A DNA stretch of 64,000 nt, taken from the NCBI GenBank assembly GCA_028285495.1, contig JANQPB010000029.1:124001-188000 (forward strand). The letters run 5' to 3'. Below, piece by piece: positions 41,479 through 50,104 of the stretch (position 1 is its first letter; the number at the start of each line of letters is the position of its first letter). The position numbers and the translations under genes were made by a program. The notes beneath the pieces were generated by a model. That model was given only the letters and a program-made list of their open reading frames with translations. It did not search any database and was not told the origin of the DNA. This DNA comes from Acidimicrobiales bacterium. GTDB lineage: Bacteria > Actinomycetota > Acidimicrobiia > Acidimicrobiales > SZUA-35.

Positions 41479-43231
41479 CGCCGGTCACCGTCTCGGCCGA
41501 GCTCGCTGCGGTGGCCCCGGCCTCGCCGCATGGCCCCTCGGAGGGGTAGGGGAACCACCGCAGGTGCTCGAAGTCGTCGGTCGTCGACGGCGGGGCCAGG
41601 GGCTGCACCGCGTCGGCCCGCTCCCGCTCGACGATCTCGGCCGCCTCGTCGACGAAGTGTCGGAGCGGGACCGACCCGAGCCGCTGCCGGATCTCGGGAT
41701 GGTGGAGGCCGTCGGCGTCGTAGCGGATGTCGAACAGGCTCATCGGGGCCTCACGGGGGCGGCGGTGCTGCCACAGCCCGGTCTCCGGCTCGAACCGGTA
41801 GCAGGCCAGCAGCTCGGCCCCGTGCTCGGCCACGAAGTCGACGGCGTCGAGCAGGTACTCGAACGTGTCGTCGTCGACGAAGTAGTTGAAGTTGATCCTG
41901 ACCCAGCCCGGCTTGATCCCCTCGCAGCCCCGGTTGATCTCCCGCTCGAACTCGTGTGAGCGGTCGAGGTCGATGCCGAGCAGGCGATGGCCGTAGGGGC
42001 CGGCACACGAGCAGCCGCCGCGCGACTGGATGCCGAACAGGTCGTTCAGCAGCGCCACCACGTAGTTGTGGTGCAGGAATGCGTCGCCGTGGCGGCCCTC
42101 CTCGTCGCCCCGGTGGCGGACGACGAACGACACGATCGACAGCCGCTCCGCCGTGTGGCTGCCGAGCACCATCAGGTGGGGGTTGGCCTCCCAGCGGGCG
42201 ATCGCAGCCCGGACGAACCGCTCCTCCCGCTCGCGGATGGCGTCGACGCCGACCGCCTCCTTGAGCTGGAACACCAGACCGGCCCGGATCGACCCGATGA
42301 TCGCCGGTGTCCCGCCCTCCTCGCGATGCTCGACGTCGCTCAGGTAGTCGTGCTCGGTCGGGTTCACGTAGGCCACCGTGCCGCCGCCGGGCACGTCCGG
42401 CACCCGGTTGGTGAACAGCTCACGGCGGGCGACCAGCAGCCCCGGGGTCCCGGGACCGCCGATCAGCTTGTGAGGGGAGACGAAGATGGCGTCGTAGTAG
42501 TCGTCGCCGCCATCGGCCGAGCCCATGTCGATCTCGACGTACGGGGCGGCGGCGGCGAAGTCCCAGAAGGCCAGCGCCCCATTGGCGTGCAGCAGCGACG
42601 ACACCGCCCTGGTGTCGGTGATGATCCCGGTGACGTTCGACGCAGCCGAGAACGAACCGATCTTTAGCGGACGGTCGGCGTAACGGACCAGCTCGGCCCC
42701 GAGCTGGTCGATGTCGAGGTGGCCGTCGGCGTCCTCGTCGATCGTGACCACGTCGCCGATCGACTCCCGCCACGGCAGCTCGTTGGAGTGGTGCTCGAAC
42801 GGGCCGATGAAGATCACCGGCCGCTCCTCTGGCGGGACGTGGGCCGTCAGGCCGTACCGGTCCTCGAGGTTCGACGGGACCCGCAGGCCGAGCACGCCGA
42901 CGATCTTGTCGATCGCCGCCGTCGACCCGCTGCCGCAGAACAGCACGGCGTGCTCGTCGCCGGCGCCGACGCAACGGGCCACGATGTCTCTGGCTTCCTC
43001 CCGGAACCGGGTGGTCTGCAGGCCGGTGCCGGACGACTCCGTGTGGGTGTTGGCGTACAGCGGGAGCACCGTCGATCGGATGTAGTCCTCGATGAAGTCG
43101 ATGGCCCGGCCGGAGGCGGTGTAGTCGGCGTAGACGACGGGGCGGGGGCCGAAGGGCCCGTCGACGACCTCGTCGTCGCCGATCACCGATCGGCGGACCA
43201 GGGGGATCAGATCGTGTGCGCTCGTCTCCAC
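41450..43231 (-). CDS. Class V-fold PLP-dependent aminotransferase / cysteine desulfurase-like protein
   Basis: 593 residues, much longer than a typical 400-residue class V enzyme. The PLP lysine is in FVSPHKLIGGPG. ADYTASGRAIDFIEDYIR, NTHTESSGTGLQTT and GPFEHHSNELPWRE fit the NifS/CsdA-like group. A possible active-site cysteine pair is in SRGGCSCAGPYGHRLL. The C-terminal ~100 residues (after FDIRYDADGLHHPEIRQRLG) are an added region. It may be a cysteine desulfurase-like or selenocysteine lyase-like enzyme, or another PLP aminotransferase. The start is GTG 43231. The gene overlaps the convergent SRPBCC gene by 29 bp. Confidence 0.82.
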   Translation of the reverse strand: METSAHDLIPLVRRSVIGDDEVVDGPFGPRPVVYADYTASGRAIDFIEDYIRSTVLPLYANTHTESSGTGLQTTRFREEARDIVARCVGAGDEHAVLFCGSGSTAAIDKIVGVLGLRVPSNLEDRYGLTAHVPPEERPVIFIGPFEHHSNELPWRESIGDVVTIDEDADGHLDIDQLGAELVRYADRPLKIGSFSAASNVTGIITDTRAVSSLLHANGALAFWDFAAAAPYVEIDMGSADGGDDYYDAIFVSPHKLIGGPGTPGLLVARRELFTNRVPDVPGGGTVAYVNPTEHDYLSDVEHREEGGTPAIIGSIRAGLVFQLKEAVGVDAIREREERFVRAAIARWEANPHLMVLGSHTAERLSIVSFVVRHRGDEEGRHGDAFLHHNYVVALLNDLFGIQSRGGCSCAGPYGHRLLGIDLDRSHEFEREINRGCEGIKPGWVRINFNYFVDDDTFEYLLDAVDFVAEHGAELLACYRFEPETGLWQHRRPREAPMSLFDIRYDADGLHHPEIRQRLGSVPLRHFVDEAAEIVERERADAVQPLAPPSTTDDFEHLRWFPYPSEGPCGEAGATAASSAETVTGVSPPAPTAP

Positions 43232-43333
43232 CCGGCCAGTATCGCATCGGGGCGGCTCGGCTGTCGCCGCCGGCGCCGGCGCCGGCCTGGCGGGCCGGGT
43301 CGGACCAACTACTCGACCGGCCCGTCCGGAACC

Positions 43334-43339
43334 TAGGGT
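43334..43339 (+). promoter_or_regulatory. Leaderless -10 element TAGGGT for the crotonase-PPOX fusion
   Basis: TAGGGT lies 5 nt before the ATG at 43345. Confidence 0.5.
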
Positions 43340-43344
43340 TTGGG

Positions 43345-44664
43345 ATGGCCGACACGACGAGCGACGACGACACGACGGCACTGGTCACCTACCGGGTCGA
43401 CCGCCGGGTGGCCACCCTGACCCTGAACCGTCCCGAGTACCGAAACGCCCAGTCCCGGCTGCTGCTCGACGAGCTCGACGCCGCCTTCGATCGGGCCGTG
43501 GCCGACGACGACGTGCGGGTGATCGTGCTGCGGGGCGCCGGGCCCCACTTCTCCTCTGGCCACGACATCGGCACCCCCGAGGAGCTGGCAGATCGGGAGG
43601 CCCGGCCCTGGCCGGACGGTTGGCTCGGCGATCAGCGCCGGTCGTGGGAGCTGAACGTCGCCAACACGCTGCGCTGGCGCGACCTGCCGAAGCCGACGAT
43701 CGCCGCCGTTCACGGGATGTGCATCTACGGCGCCTGGATGGTCGCATCGGCCATGGACGTGATCGTGGCCGCCGACGACGCTCGTTTCCTCCCGGCCCAC
43801 TTCCAGTACTTCTCGGTCCCCTGGGACCTCGGCGCCCGCCGGACCAAGGAGCTGCTCTGGCTGGCCGACTTCATCGGCGCCGAGCAGGCCTTCGAGCTCG
43901 GCTTCGTCAACCACGTCGTCCCCGCGGCCGAGCTGGAGCCGTTCGTCGCCGATCTGGCCGGCCGCGTCTCCCGCCTCGACCCGTTCGTCGCCTCGATGAT
44001 CAAGCGCTCGGTCAACGAGATGCAGGACCACCAGGGATTCCGCACGGCCATCACCGCCGCCCACGGCACCTACCTCCAGATCCAGGCCGCCGGCCTGGTG
44101 ATGCCCGATGGCCAGGAGGGCAAGATCCGCCGCCTGCCGTCCGTCGAGCGATCGTTGCGGGGCGATCGGCGAGGCCCGGTCGAGGAACCGACGGTCGCCG
44201 AGCCGGCCCCGGCGGTCCCCGAGTCGGACGTCGAGTCGACGCCGGCCGAGACGACGACGCCGGAGATCGAGCGCTTCCTCGACGCCAGGGTCCGCCTGGC
44301 CACGCTGACCACCCTCCGGGCGGACGGATCGCCGGTCTCGGTTCCGGTCTGGTTCGAGTGGGACGGCACCGAGCTGGCGATGTTCTGCGGGGCCACCAGC
44401 GCCAAGCTCGACCGGATCGAGCACGACCCCCGGATCACGGTCACGGTGGTCAACGACGTCGACGAGCTGGAGGCCTGGGTCGCCTTCGATGGCGAGGCCA
44501 GCATCCACCCGACCGGGGGGCTGGCGCTGGCCGAGCGGCTGGCCCCGGCGTACTGGGACCTCGACGACGCCGACCGCCAGACCAGCCTGGAGGCCTGGCG
44601 GGCGGCCGGCGACGACGCCTTCCGGCTGGTGACGATGACGCCGAGGCGCATCCGGACGGGCTGA
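43345..44664 (+). CDS. Crotonase (enoyl-CoA hydratase family) fused to a PPOX-class flavin-binding domain
   Basis: 439 residues in one unbroken frame. Residues about 10-275 are a crotonase (ATLTLNRPEYRNAQSR, HFSSGHDIGTPEEL, AAVHGMCIYGAWMVAS). A Pro/Glu/Thr linker (about 278-308) leads to a split-barrel flavin domain (LATLTTLRADGSPVSVPVWF, SAKLDRIEHDPRITVTVV, WVAFDGEASIHPTG) of the pyridoxamine-phosphate-oxidase type that binds FMN or F420. The crotonase half lacks both classical hydratase glutamates (Met in YGAWMVASAMD, His in LPAHFQYFS), so it is probably not a hydratase. The fusion suggests CoA-ester chemistry linked to hydride transfer. It has its own -10 5 nt upstream of the ATG. Confidence 0.85.
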   Translation: MADTTSDDDTTALVTYRVDRRVATLTLNRPEYRNAQSRLLLDELDAAFDRAVADDDVRVIVLRGAGPHFSSGHDIGTPEELADREARPWPDGWLGDQRRSWELNVANTLRWRDLPKPTIAAVHGMCIYGAWMVASAMDVIVAADDARFLPAHFQYFSVPWDLGARRTKELLWLADFIGAEQAFELGFVNHVVPAAELEPFVADLAGRVSRLDPFVASMIKRSVNEMQDHQGFRTAITAAHGTYLQIQAAGLVMPDGQEGKIRRLPSVERSLRGDRRGPVEEPTVAEPAPAVPESDVESTPAETTTPEIERFLDARVRLATLTTLRADGSPVSVPVWFEWDGTELAMFCGATSAKLDRIEHDPRITVTVVNDVDELEAWVAFDGEASIHPTGGLALAERLAPAYWDLDDADRQTSLEAWRAAGDDAFRLVTMTPRRIRTG

Positions 44665-44731
44665 TCCCATCCGATCGCCGGTCGAGGCCGACCGTCGCCG
44701 GGCAAGCCTCGCCCCGCCCTGCGCTGCGTCC

Positions 44732-44737
44732 TAGCAT
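44732..44737 (+). promoter_or_regulatory. Leaderless -10 element TAGCAT for the dienelactone hydrolase
   Basis: TAGCAT lies 7 nt before the ATG at 44745, which decides that start over in-frame ATGs at 44736 and 44754. Confidence 0.45.
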
Positions 44738-44744
44738 GCGGCCC

Positions 44745-45434
44745 ATGGGAGACATGGTGAGTTTCGCAAGCAACGGCCTCGACGCCCGGGGGTACCTGGC
44801 CGTCCCCGAGTCGGGGAGCGGCCCAGGGGTGATCGTGCTCCAGGAGTGGTGGGGGCTGAACGAGCAGATCAAGGGGGTGGCCGACCGCCTGGCCGGCGAG
44901 GGCTTCGTCGCCCTTGCCCCCGACCTCTACCACGGTGAGCTGGCCGGTCACGACGAGATGGACAAGGCCGGTCGCCTGATGAGCGAGCTGCCCCCGGACC
45001 GGGCGGCCAAGGACATGTCCGGCGCCGTCGACTTCCTCGCCGACCACGACGCCACGACCGGCGACGGTGTCGGCGCCATCGGGTTCTGCATGGGTGGACT
45101 CATGACGATGATGGTGTCGGCACTGCGGGGTGACCGGGTCAAGGCGGCCATGCCGTTCTACGGCTTCCCCGCCCCCGACTCCGAGCCGGACTGGTCCGGC
45201 CTGACCGCCGTGGTCCGGGGTCACATGGCCAACCCGGACGACTTCTTCACCCCCGATGCGGCCAGGGCCCTCCAGGCCAAGCTGCAGGGCATGGGCAAGG
45301 ACGTCGAGTTCACCATCCACGACGCCGGCCACGCCTTCATGAACGAGGAGAACGCCCTCGGCACCCACGACGGGGATCTGGCGGCCCGGGTCTGGCCCCA
45401 GGTCTACGAGTTCTTCAACGCCCAGTTGGGCTGA
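44745..45434 (+). CDS. Dienelactone hydrolase family protein
   Basis: 229 residues, normal length. The nucleophile is Cys115 in GFCMGG, not serine, which is diagnostic of dienelactone hydrolases. Glu34 (LQEWWGLNE) helps hold the cysteine, the acid is in ANPDDFFTP and the base His is in DAGHAF. DLH opens 4-carboxymethylenebut-2-en-4-olide to maleylacetate in chlorocatechol breakdown; many bacterial homologues have other carboxylic ester substrates. It is followed by a strong bidirectional terminator and converges on a crotonase gene. Confidence 0.9.
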   Translation: MGDMVSFASNGLDARGYLAVPESGSGPGVIVLQEWWGLNEQIKGVADRLAGEGFVALAPDLYHGELAGHDEMDKAGRLMSELPPDRAAKDMSGAVDFLADHDATTGDGVGAIGFCMGGLMTMMVSALRGDRVKAAMPFYGFPAPDSEPDWSGLTAVVRGHMANPDDFFTPDAARALQAKLQGMGKDVEFTIHDAGHAFMNEENALGTHDGDLAARVWPQVYEFFNAQLG

Positions 45435-45490
45435 GGCCCCGAGACCGGCGGCCGGGCCAGGCGAGCCCGGCCGCGGCGGGCCCGCCTCAG
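45431..45490. terminator. Composite bidirectional terminator with stop codons in its outer arms
   Basis: Outer arms CTGAGGC (45431-45437) and GCCTCAG (45484-45490) contain the stop codons of both converging genes. Inside is a perfect 9-bp GC stem (45448-45456 with 45466-45474, 9-nt loop) and a 12-bp palindrome GGCGGGCCCGCC (45475-45486). Confidence 0.6.
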
Positions 45491-46323
45491 CGGTTGTGGA
45501 ACGTCGGGTCTCGCCGCTCCCGGATGGCGGCCAGGGCCTCGGCGTGATCGTCGCTCTGGAAGGTCAACAGCTCGAGGGCGGTGGCGACGTCGAACGCCGT
45601 GTTCGCGGCGTCCTTCAACAGCTTGTTGACCGCGACCTTGGTGTACTGGACGGCGAGCGGGGCGTTGGCCGCCAGCTTGTCGGCCCAGGCCAGGGCCCGA
45701 TCCAGGCACTCGTCGTCCGGAGCCACCTCGTTGACCATGCCGAGCCGGTGGGCCTCGGCGGCCGAGATCGGCTCGCCGGTGAGGAGATACTGCTTGGCCA
45801 GCGCCGGCCCGATGGCGAGCGGCCAGGCCACCGTGCCGCCGTCGCCGGCGACGACCCCGACCTTGACGTGGGGGTCGCCGATCCTGGCCGACTCACCGAC
45901 CACGATGATGTCGCACAGCAGTGCGATCGAGGCCCCCAGGCCCATGGCGTGACCGTTGACGGCGGCCACGATCGGCACCTGCACGTCGAGCAGGTCCCAG
46001 ATCAGGTTCTTGCCGTCCTGGCGGAGCGGTTCGAGTCGACCCGGCTCCTGGAGGGTCGGGAACCAGTCGAAGTCGCCGCCGGCCGAGAACGCCCGGCCGG
46101 ATCCGGTCAGCACGATGCACCGGGCCTCCCGCTCCTGCTGCAGGAGCGGGAAGAGGTGGGTCAGCTCGTCGTGGAGGCGCCCGTCGACGGCGTTGAGCTC
46201 GGCGTTGCGGTCGTCGCCCGGCCGGTCGATCGTCACCTGGAGGACGTGACCGTCGAGCCGGTCGAACCGGATGCACTCGAAGTCGTCGTACCCGACGGGG
46301 CGGTGGCTGGTCGGTTCGGTCAT
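45487..46323 (-). CDS. Enoyl-CoA hydratase/isomerase (crotonase) family protein
   Basis: 278 residues. LQVTIDRPGDDRNAELNAV, AFSAGGDFDWF (first oxyanion loop) and AAVNGHAMGLGASIALLCDI (second) define a crotonase. The classical hydratase glutamates are absent (Ser in GASIALLCD, His in GDPHVKVG), so a different CoA reaction is likely. The start is ATG 46323, with GGAG 5 nt upstream; GTG 46329, which overlaps the upstream stop in GTGA, is an equal alternative. It is the third gene of a unit with two acyl-CoA dehydrogenase-fold proteins. Confidence 0.88.
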   Translation of the reverse strand: MTEPTSHRPVGYDDFECIRFDRLDGHVLQVTIDRPGDDRNAELNAVDGRLHDELTHLFPLLQQEREARCIVLTGSGRAFSAGGDFDWFPTLQEPGRLEPLRQDGKNLIWDLLDVQVPIVAAVNGHAMGLGASIALLCDIIVVGESARIGDPHVKVGVVAGDGGTVAWPLAIGPALAKQYLLTGEPISAAEAHRLGMVNEVAPDDECLDRALAWADKLAANAPLAVQYTKVAVNKLLKDAANTAFDVATALELLTFQSDDHAEALAAIRERRDPTFHNR

Positions 46324-46325
46324 GC

Positions 46326-47495
46326 TCACTCCGTTCCTCGTGACGGTGAAGGGGCCGGCGGCGCCCCGGTCGACTCCGGCGCCGGCTCGCGGGGGAGGCC
46401 GAGCAGCCGCTCACCGATGATGTTGCGCTGGACCTCGCTGGTCCCGCCACCGATCGTGAGGGCCCGGCTGAACAGGTAGCCCCAGTGCCAGGGGTCGGTC
46501 TCCTCGGCCTCGGCGTCCTGGTGGCCGACCATGCCGTCCGGGCCGGACAGGTCCTTGACCAGCGACATCAGCGCCTGGCCGTGCACGTCGGCCATGGCCT
46601 TGCGGATCGAGGCCTCGGCCCCGGGGTCGTCACCGCGGGTGACGGCCTCGATGATCCGATCGCCGAGCAGTTCGAGCACGGTGGTGTCGATGCTGGCCCT
46701 GGCCGCCCGCTGGCGGGTCACCGGGTCGGTGCCGGCACCCCGATCGGTGATCTCGGCCAGGCAGGCCTCGGCGTCGGGGCCCATGCCCCACAGCACGCCC
46801 CCCTCGGACAGCGACACCCGCTCGTTGCCGAGGGTCACCCTGGCGAGGCGCCAGCCGTCGTTCTCGAGGCCGATTCGGTTCTCGACCGGGATCCGCACGT
46901 CGGTCAGGAACGTCTCGTTGAAGTGGTTGCCGCCGGTCATCTCGATGATCTTGCGGACCTCGATGCCGGGGGTGGCCATGTCGAGCACGAAGTAGGAGAT
47001 GCCCTGGTGCTTCCTGGCCGTCGGGTCGGTCCGGGCCAGGAGGATGCCCCACTGCGACCGGTTGGCCCACGTCGACCAGATCTTCTGGCCGTTGACCACG
47101 TACTCGTCGCCGTCGCGCTCGGCCCGGGTCCGCAGCGCCGCCAGGTCCGAGCCGGCCTCGGGCTCCGAGAACAGCTGGCACCACTCGTCGGAGCCGTCGA
47201 GGATCGCCGGCAGCCAGCGCCGCTGCTGGGCGTCGGTACCGCCGGCCAGGATGGTCGGCCCGGCCCAGCCGACCGCGATCGGGTTGTCGGGCCGCTCGAC
47301 GCCGGCCCTGGCCAGCTCGTCGTCGATGATCAGCTGGAGCTCGGGGCCGGCGGCGAGGCCCCACGGCTCGGGCCAGTGGGGGGCGACGTAGCCGGCCTCG
47401 GCCAGCTGGCGGGCGGTCGGCTCGGGGTGGTTCGCCAGCCAGTCGCGAACGCCGACCCGGCGGGGGTCGTCGTCCGGCGGGAGGTTCCGGGCCAT
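46326..47495 (-). CDS. Acyl-CoA dehydrogenase family protein
   Basis: 389 residues. EWCQLFSEPEAGSDLAAL, VNGQKIWSTWANRSQWGIL, EVRKIIEMTGGNHFNETFL and IGGGTSEVQRNIIGERLLGLP are the family motifs. It should oxidise an acyl-CoA with FAD. Its N-terminal domain is short, like actinobacterial FadE subunits that act as heteromers on sterol or cyclic acyl-CoAs. The ATG at 47495 starts 22 nt after the stop of the upstream HsaA-like gene, so they are one operon, and it overlaps the crotonase downstream. Confidence 0.9.
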   Translation of the reverse strand: MARNLPPDDDPRRVGVRDWLANHPEPTARQLAEAGYVAPHWPEPWGLAAGPELQLIIDDELARAGVERPDNPIAVGWAGPTILAGGTDAQQRRWLPAILDGSDEWCQLFSEPEAGSDLAALRTRAERDGDEYVVNGQKIWSTWANRSQWGILLARTDPTARKHQGISYFVLDMATPGIEVRKIIEMTGGNHFNETFLTDVRIPVENRIGLENDGWRLARVTLGNERVSLSEGGVLWGMGPDAEACLAEITDRGAGTDPVTRQRAARASIDTTVLELLGDRIIEAVTRGDDPGAEASIRKAMADVHGQALMSLVKDLSGPDGMVGHQDAEAEETDPWHWGYLFSRALTIGGGTSEVQRNIIGERLLGLPREPAPESTGAPPAPSPSRGTE

Positions 47496-47517
47496 GCGTG
47501 CGTTCCCCGGCCGCCCG

Positions 47518-48672
47518 TCAGAGCTGCCGGGTGTCGGTCTCGAGCCCGAGCCGCATGCGGCCGGCCAGCTCGAACGTGCGGGGGGCCACCATGGCGTGCT
47601 GGGTGGCGACCATGGCGTCCCGCAGGCAGCGCTGGATCGGGCTGGTCCGGTAGACGGCGGCCCCGCCGGCGGCCTTGTAGGCGGCCTCGGCCACCTCCGA
47701 AGCGGTCTGGGTGGTGTGGGTTGCGGCCAGCCGGAGGAGCCGGCGCTGCTCGTCGGCCAGGTCGTCGCCGGCCAGCGCGGTCTCCCAGGCCGAGCCGACG
47801 GTGTCGGCGACCAGGCCCCAGGCGGCCCGGAGCTTGGCCTCGGCCATGGCCACGTCGGCCTGGATCGTCGACCGGTCCCGCAGTGGGCGGGAGCTGCCCT
47901 GCGGCCGCTTCGATTCGGCCAGCAGGACGAGCTCGTCGACGGCCCGCCGACCGATGCCGGCGGCGGTTGCGGCGATGCCGAGCGCCAGGAGGCCGTAGAA
48001 CGAGAAGCGGGCGAACGGATTCTCCCGTCTGGGCGGGTCGAAGCCGATCTGGACCCACCGATCCTCGGGAACGAAGGCCCTGGTCACCTCGTAGTCGACC
48101 GAGCCGGTGCCGCCGAGGCCGGCCACGTCCCAGGTGTCGAGGAACTCGACGTCGTCGAGGTCGAAGAACGCGTAGGGGAAGGCCAACCCGTCGTCCCGCG
48201 GTGACGGCTTGCCGTCCGGCCCGACGACCCGGCAACCGCCGCCGACCCACGTGCAGTGCCGGGTGCCGGAGCCCCACTGCCAGCGTCCGGTCACCTCCAG
48301 GCCGCCGTCGACCGGCACCGCGGCGCCCATCGGCGCGGCGAAGCCGCCGGTGATCGACCGGGGATCGGCGAAGATCTCGGAGGCCCACGGCTCGGCGAGA
48401 TAGGTGGCCATGAGTGAGCTGGTGGCCGAGATGGCGACACACCAGCCGGTCGAGCCGTCGTGATAGGCGTATTCCTCGATGACCTCGAGGCCCTCCCAGG
48501 CGGTGGCGGCGGGGCCGTTGAGCTCGGTCGGGACGTAGAGCCGGAAGGCCTGGCTCGGCCGGATGGCGTCGACGACGTCGAGGGGCAGGGTGCCGTTGGA
48601 TTCGATCTCGGACGATCGGGCGGCGATCGCCGGACCGAGGTCGCGGGCGGCGTCGAGGATGGCGTTGGACAT
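47518..48672 (-). CDS. Acyl-CoA dehydrogenase-fold flavin-dependent monooxygenase-like protein (HsaA/DszC type)
   Basis: 384 residues. It has the acyl-CoA dehydrogenase fold but not the dehydrogenase C-terminal motif: EYAYHDGSTGWCVAISATSS, VTGRWQWGSGTRHCTWVGG, and a C-terminal AAYKAAGGAAVYRTSPIQRC are the pattern of class D flavin monooxygenases such as HsaA and DszC, which need reduced flavin from a partner reductase. It would hydroxylate an aromatic or steroid-type ring. The ATG at 48672 has a TAGCAT 8 nt upstream. It heads an operon with an acyl-CoA dehydrogenase and a crotonase. No flavin reductase is next to it. Confidence 0.85.
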   Translation of the reverse strand: MSNAILDAARDLGPAIAARSSEIESNGTLPLDVVDAIRPSQAFRLYVPTELNGPAATAWEGLEVIEEYAYHDGSTGWCVAISATSSLMATYLAEPWASEIFADPRSITGGFAAPMGAAVPVDGGLEVTGRWQWGSGTRHCTWVGGGCRVVGPDGKPSPRDDGLAFPYAFFDLDDVEFLDTWDVAGLGGTGSVDYEVTRAFVPEDRWVQIGFDPPRRENPFARFSFYGLLALGIAATAAGIGRRAVDELVLLAESKRPQGSSRPLRDRSTIQADVAMAEAKLRAAWGLVADTVGSAWETALAGDDLADEQRRLLRLAATHTTQTASEVAEAAYKAAGGAAVYRTSPIQRCLRDAMVATQHAMVAPRTFELAGRMRLGLETDTRQL

Positions 48673-48680
48673 CGTGAGCG

Positions 48681-48686
48681 ATGCTA
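48681..48686 (-). promoter_or_regulatory. Leaderless -10 element TAGCAT for the HsaA-like gene
   Basis: TAGCAT on the minus strand, 8 nt before the ATG at 48672. Confidence 0.45.
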
Positions 48687-48787
48687 GACGTCCGGCTCGA
48701 CGCAGGCCCAAGTGCGCCCGGTCGAGGCGCGTCCGGCGGCGAGGGAGACCTTCGTCGACGTGGCGTTGTTGCTCGGTGGACACCTGC

Positions 48788-48793
48788 TAGGGT
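48788..48793 (+). promoter_or_regulatory. -10 element TAGGGT upstream of the CAP-domain gene
   Basis: TAGGGT lies 65 nt before the ATG at 48859, giving a leadered transcript, unlike most genes here. Confidence 0.35.
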
Positions 48794-48858
48794 GGCCGGA
48801 CAGAGTTTGCATTTGTGTGACGGTCGAAACATGATCGCCACGGACAGGCGGGGTCCAC

Positions 48859-50091
48859 ATGCGGGAACAGACCACCAGGCACGGCGGGCCGTACGGCGCG
48901 CCGGAATCACAGAGCGCCCCCTACGGCGCGCCCGAATTGCAGAGCGCCCCCTACGGCGCGCCCGACATGCCGCGCCCGACGCCGGGCATCGGCCACGGCG
49001 GGCGTCACTCGGGGGACGGATACGACGCCGCACCCGAGGCCAAACGCGGGCCGAGCGCCGCGTCGAGCCTGCCGTTCGACGGTGGGCCGACCACCGACCT
49101 GCCGGCGGGGGACGGGTCGTTGCTGACCGCCGTCCCGATCCGGCAGCACGCGCCGATCTACCAACCGGTCAGACGGGAGGTGCTCGAGGCGCCGTTGTTG
49201 GAGCGGATCGACGTCCGCTCGATCGGTCTCGTGGCGGCCGGCGCGGTGGTCGGTGCCCTGTTCGTCGTTGTCGTGCTCGCGCTGGTCGGCGGTGACGGCC
49301 AGTCGACCGAGACCGCCGGCGCCGACCTGACGAGCGCCGAGGCCCTGGCCGATCTCGATCCGGTCGGCCCGGACTCCTCCACCGGCGACGCAACCGGGGG
49401 CACGGCGGCGCTGCCGTCGTCGACCAGCACCTCGTTTCCGGCCACGCCGTCGTCGACCATCGCCGTGACCACGGCCAGCACGACGTCGACCTCGCTCACC
49501 ACGACGTCGAGCACGGTCGCCACCACCGCGGCGCCGGCGACGTCGCCGACCACCGCATCGACCACCACCACCACGACGCCGCAGACGACCGCCTCGACGG
49601 CACCGTCGACCTCGGCCACGGCGCCGCCATCGACCGAGGCGTCGACGACGACCGCCTCGACGGCCCCGCCGACGTCGCCGACCAGCGCCGCCTCACCCGG
49701 CCCCGGCGGCGACGACGCTGCGTTCCAGCAGGCGGTGCTCGACGCCACCAATGCGGCCAGGGCCGAGAACGGCTGCCCTGCCCTCCGCCTCGACCCGCAG
49801 CTCAACGCGGCGGCCGACGGTCACAGCGAGGACATGGCGGCCCGCAACTACTTCGACCACGTGTCGCCCGAGATGAACGACCCCGGTGATCGAATCCGGG
49901 CCGCGGGCTACCCGGCCCGGGGCTGGGCCGAGAACATCGCTGCCGGTTATCGCTCGCCGGAGGCCGTGGTCGATGGCTGGATGGACAGCCCGGGCCACCG
50001 TCGCAACATCCTCAACTGCGCGTACGAGGATCTCGGCGTCGGCTTCGCCCAGCCGGGCTACTACTGGACGCAGAAGTTCGGCCGTCGCTGA
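48859..50091 (+). CDS. Membrane-anchored CAP (SCP/PR1) domain protein with N-terminal repeats
   Basis: 410 residues. The N-terminal cytosolic part carries three copies of PYGAPE[S/L]QSA (residues 11-36, 30-nt DNA repeats at 48,889-48,966). One transmembrane helix is near 118-138 (GLVAAGAVVGALFVVVVLAL). Then comes a ~150-residue Thr/Ser/Pro/Ala stalk and a C-terminal CAP domain (about 288-410) with LRLDPQLNAAADGHSEDMAA, the active-site-like His and Glu in NYFDHVSP and GWAENIA, and DGWMDSPGHRRNIL. CAP domains bind lipids or cell-wall material. The topology puts CAP outside on a flexible stalk. Confidence 0.88.
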   Translation: MREQTTRHGGPYGAPESQSAPYGAPELQSAPYGAPDMPRPTPGIGHGGRHSGDGYDAAPEAKRGPSAASSLPFDGGPTTDLPAGDGSLLTAVPIRQHAPIYQPVRREVLEAPLLERIDVRSIGLVAAGAVVGALFVVVVLALVGGDGQSTETAGADLTSAEALADLDPVGPDSSTGDATGGTAALPSSTSTSFPATPSSTIAVTTASTTSTSLTTTSSTVATTAAPATSPTTASTTTTTTPQTTASTAPSTSATAPPSTEASTTTASTAPPTSPTSAASPGPGGDDAAFQQAVLDATNAARAENGCPALRLDPQLNAAADGHSEDMAARNYFDHVSPEMNDPGDRIRAAGYPARGWAENIAAGYRSPEAVVDGWMDSPGHRRNILNCAYEDLGVGFAQPGYYWTQKFGRR

Positions 50092-50104
50092 CCTCTCGGC
50101 CGAC

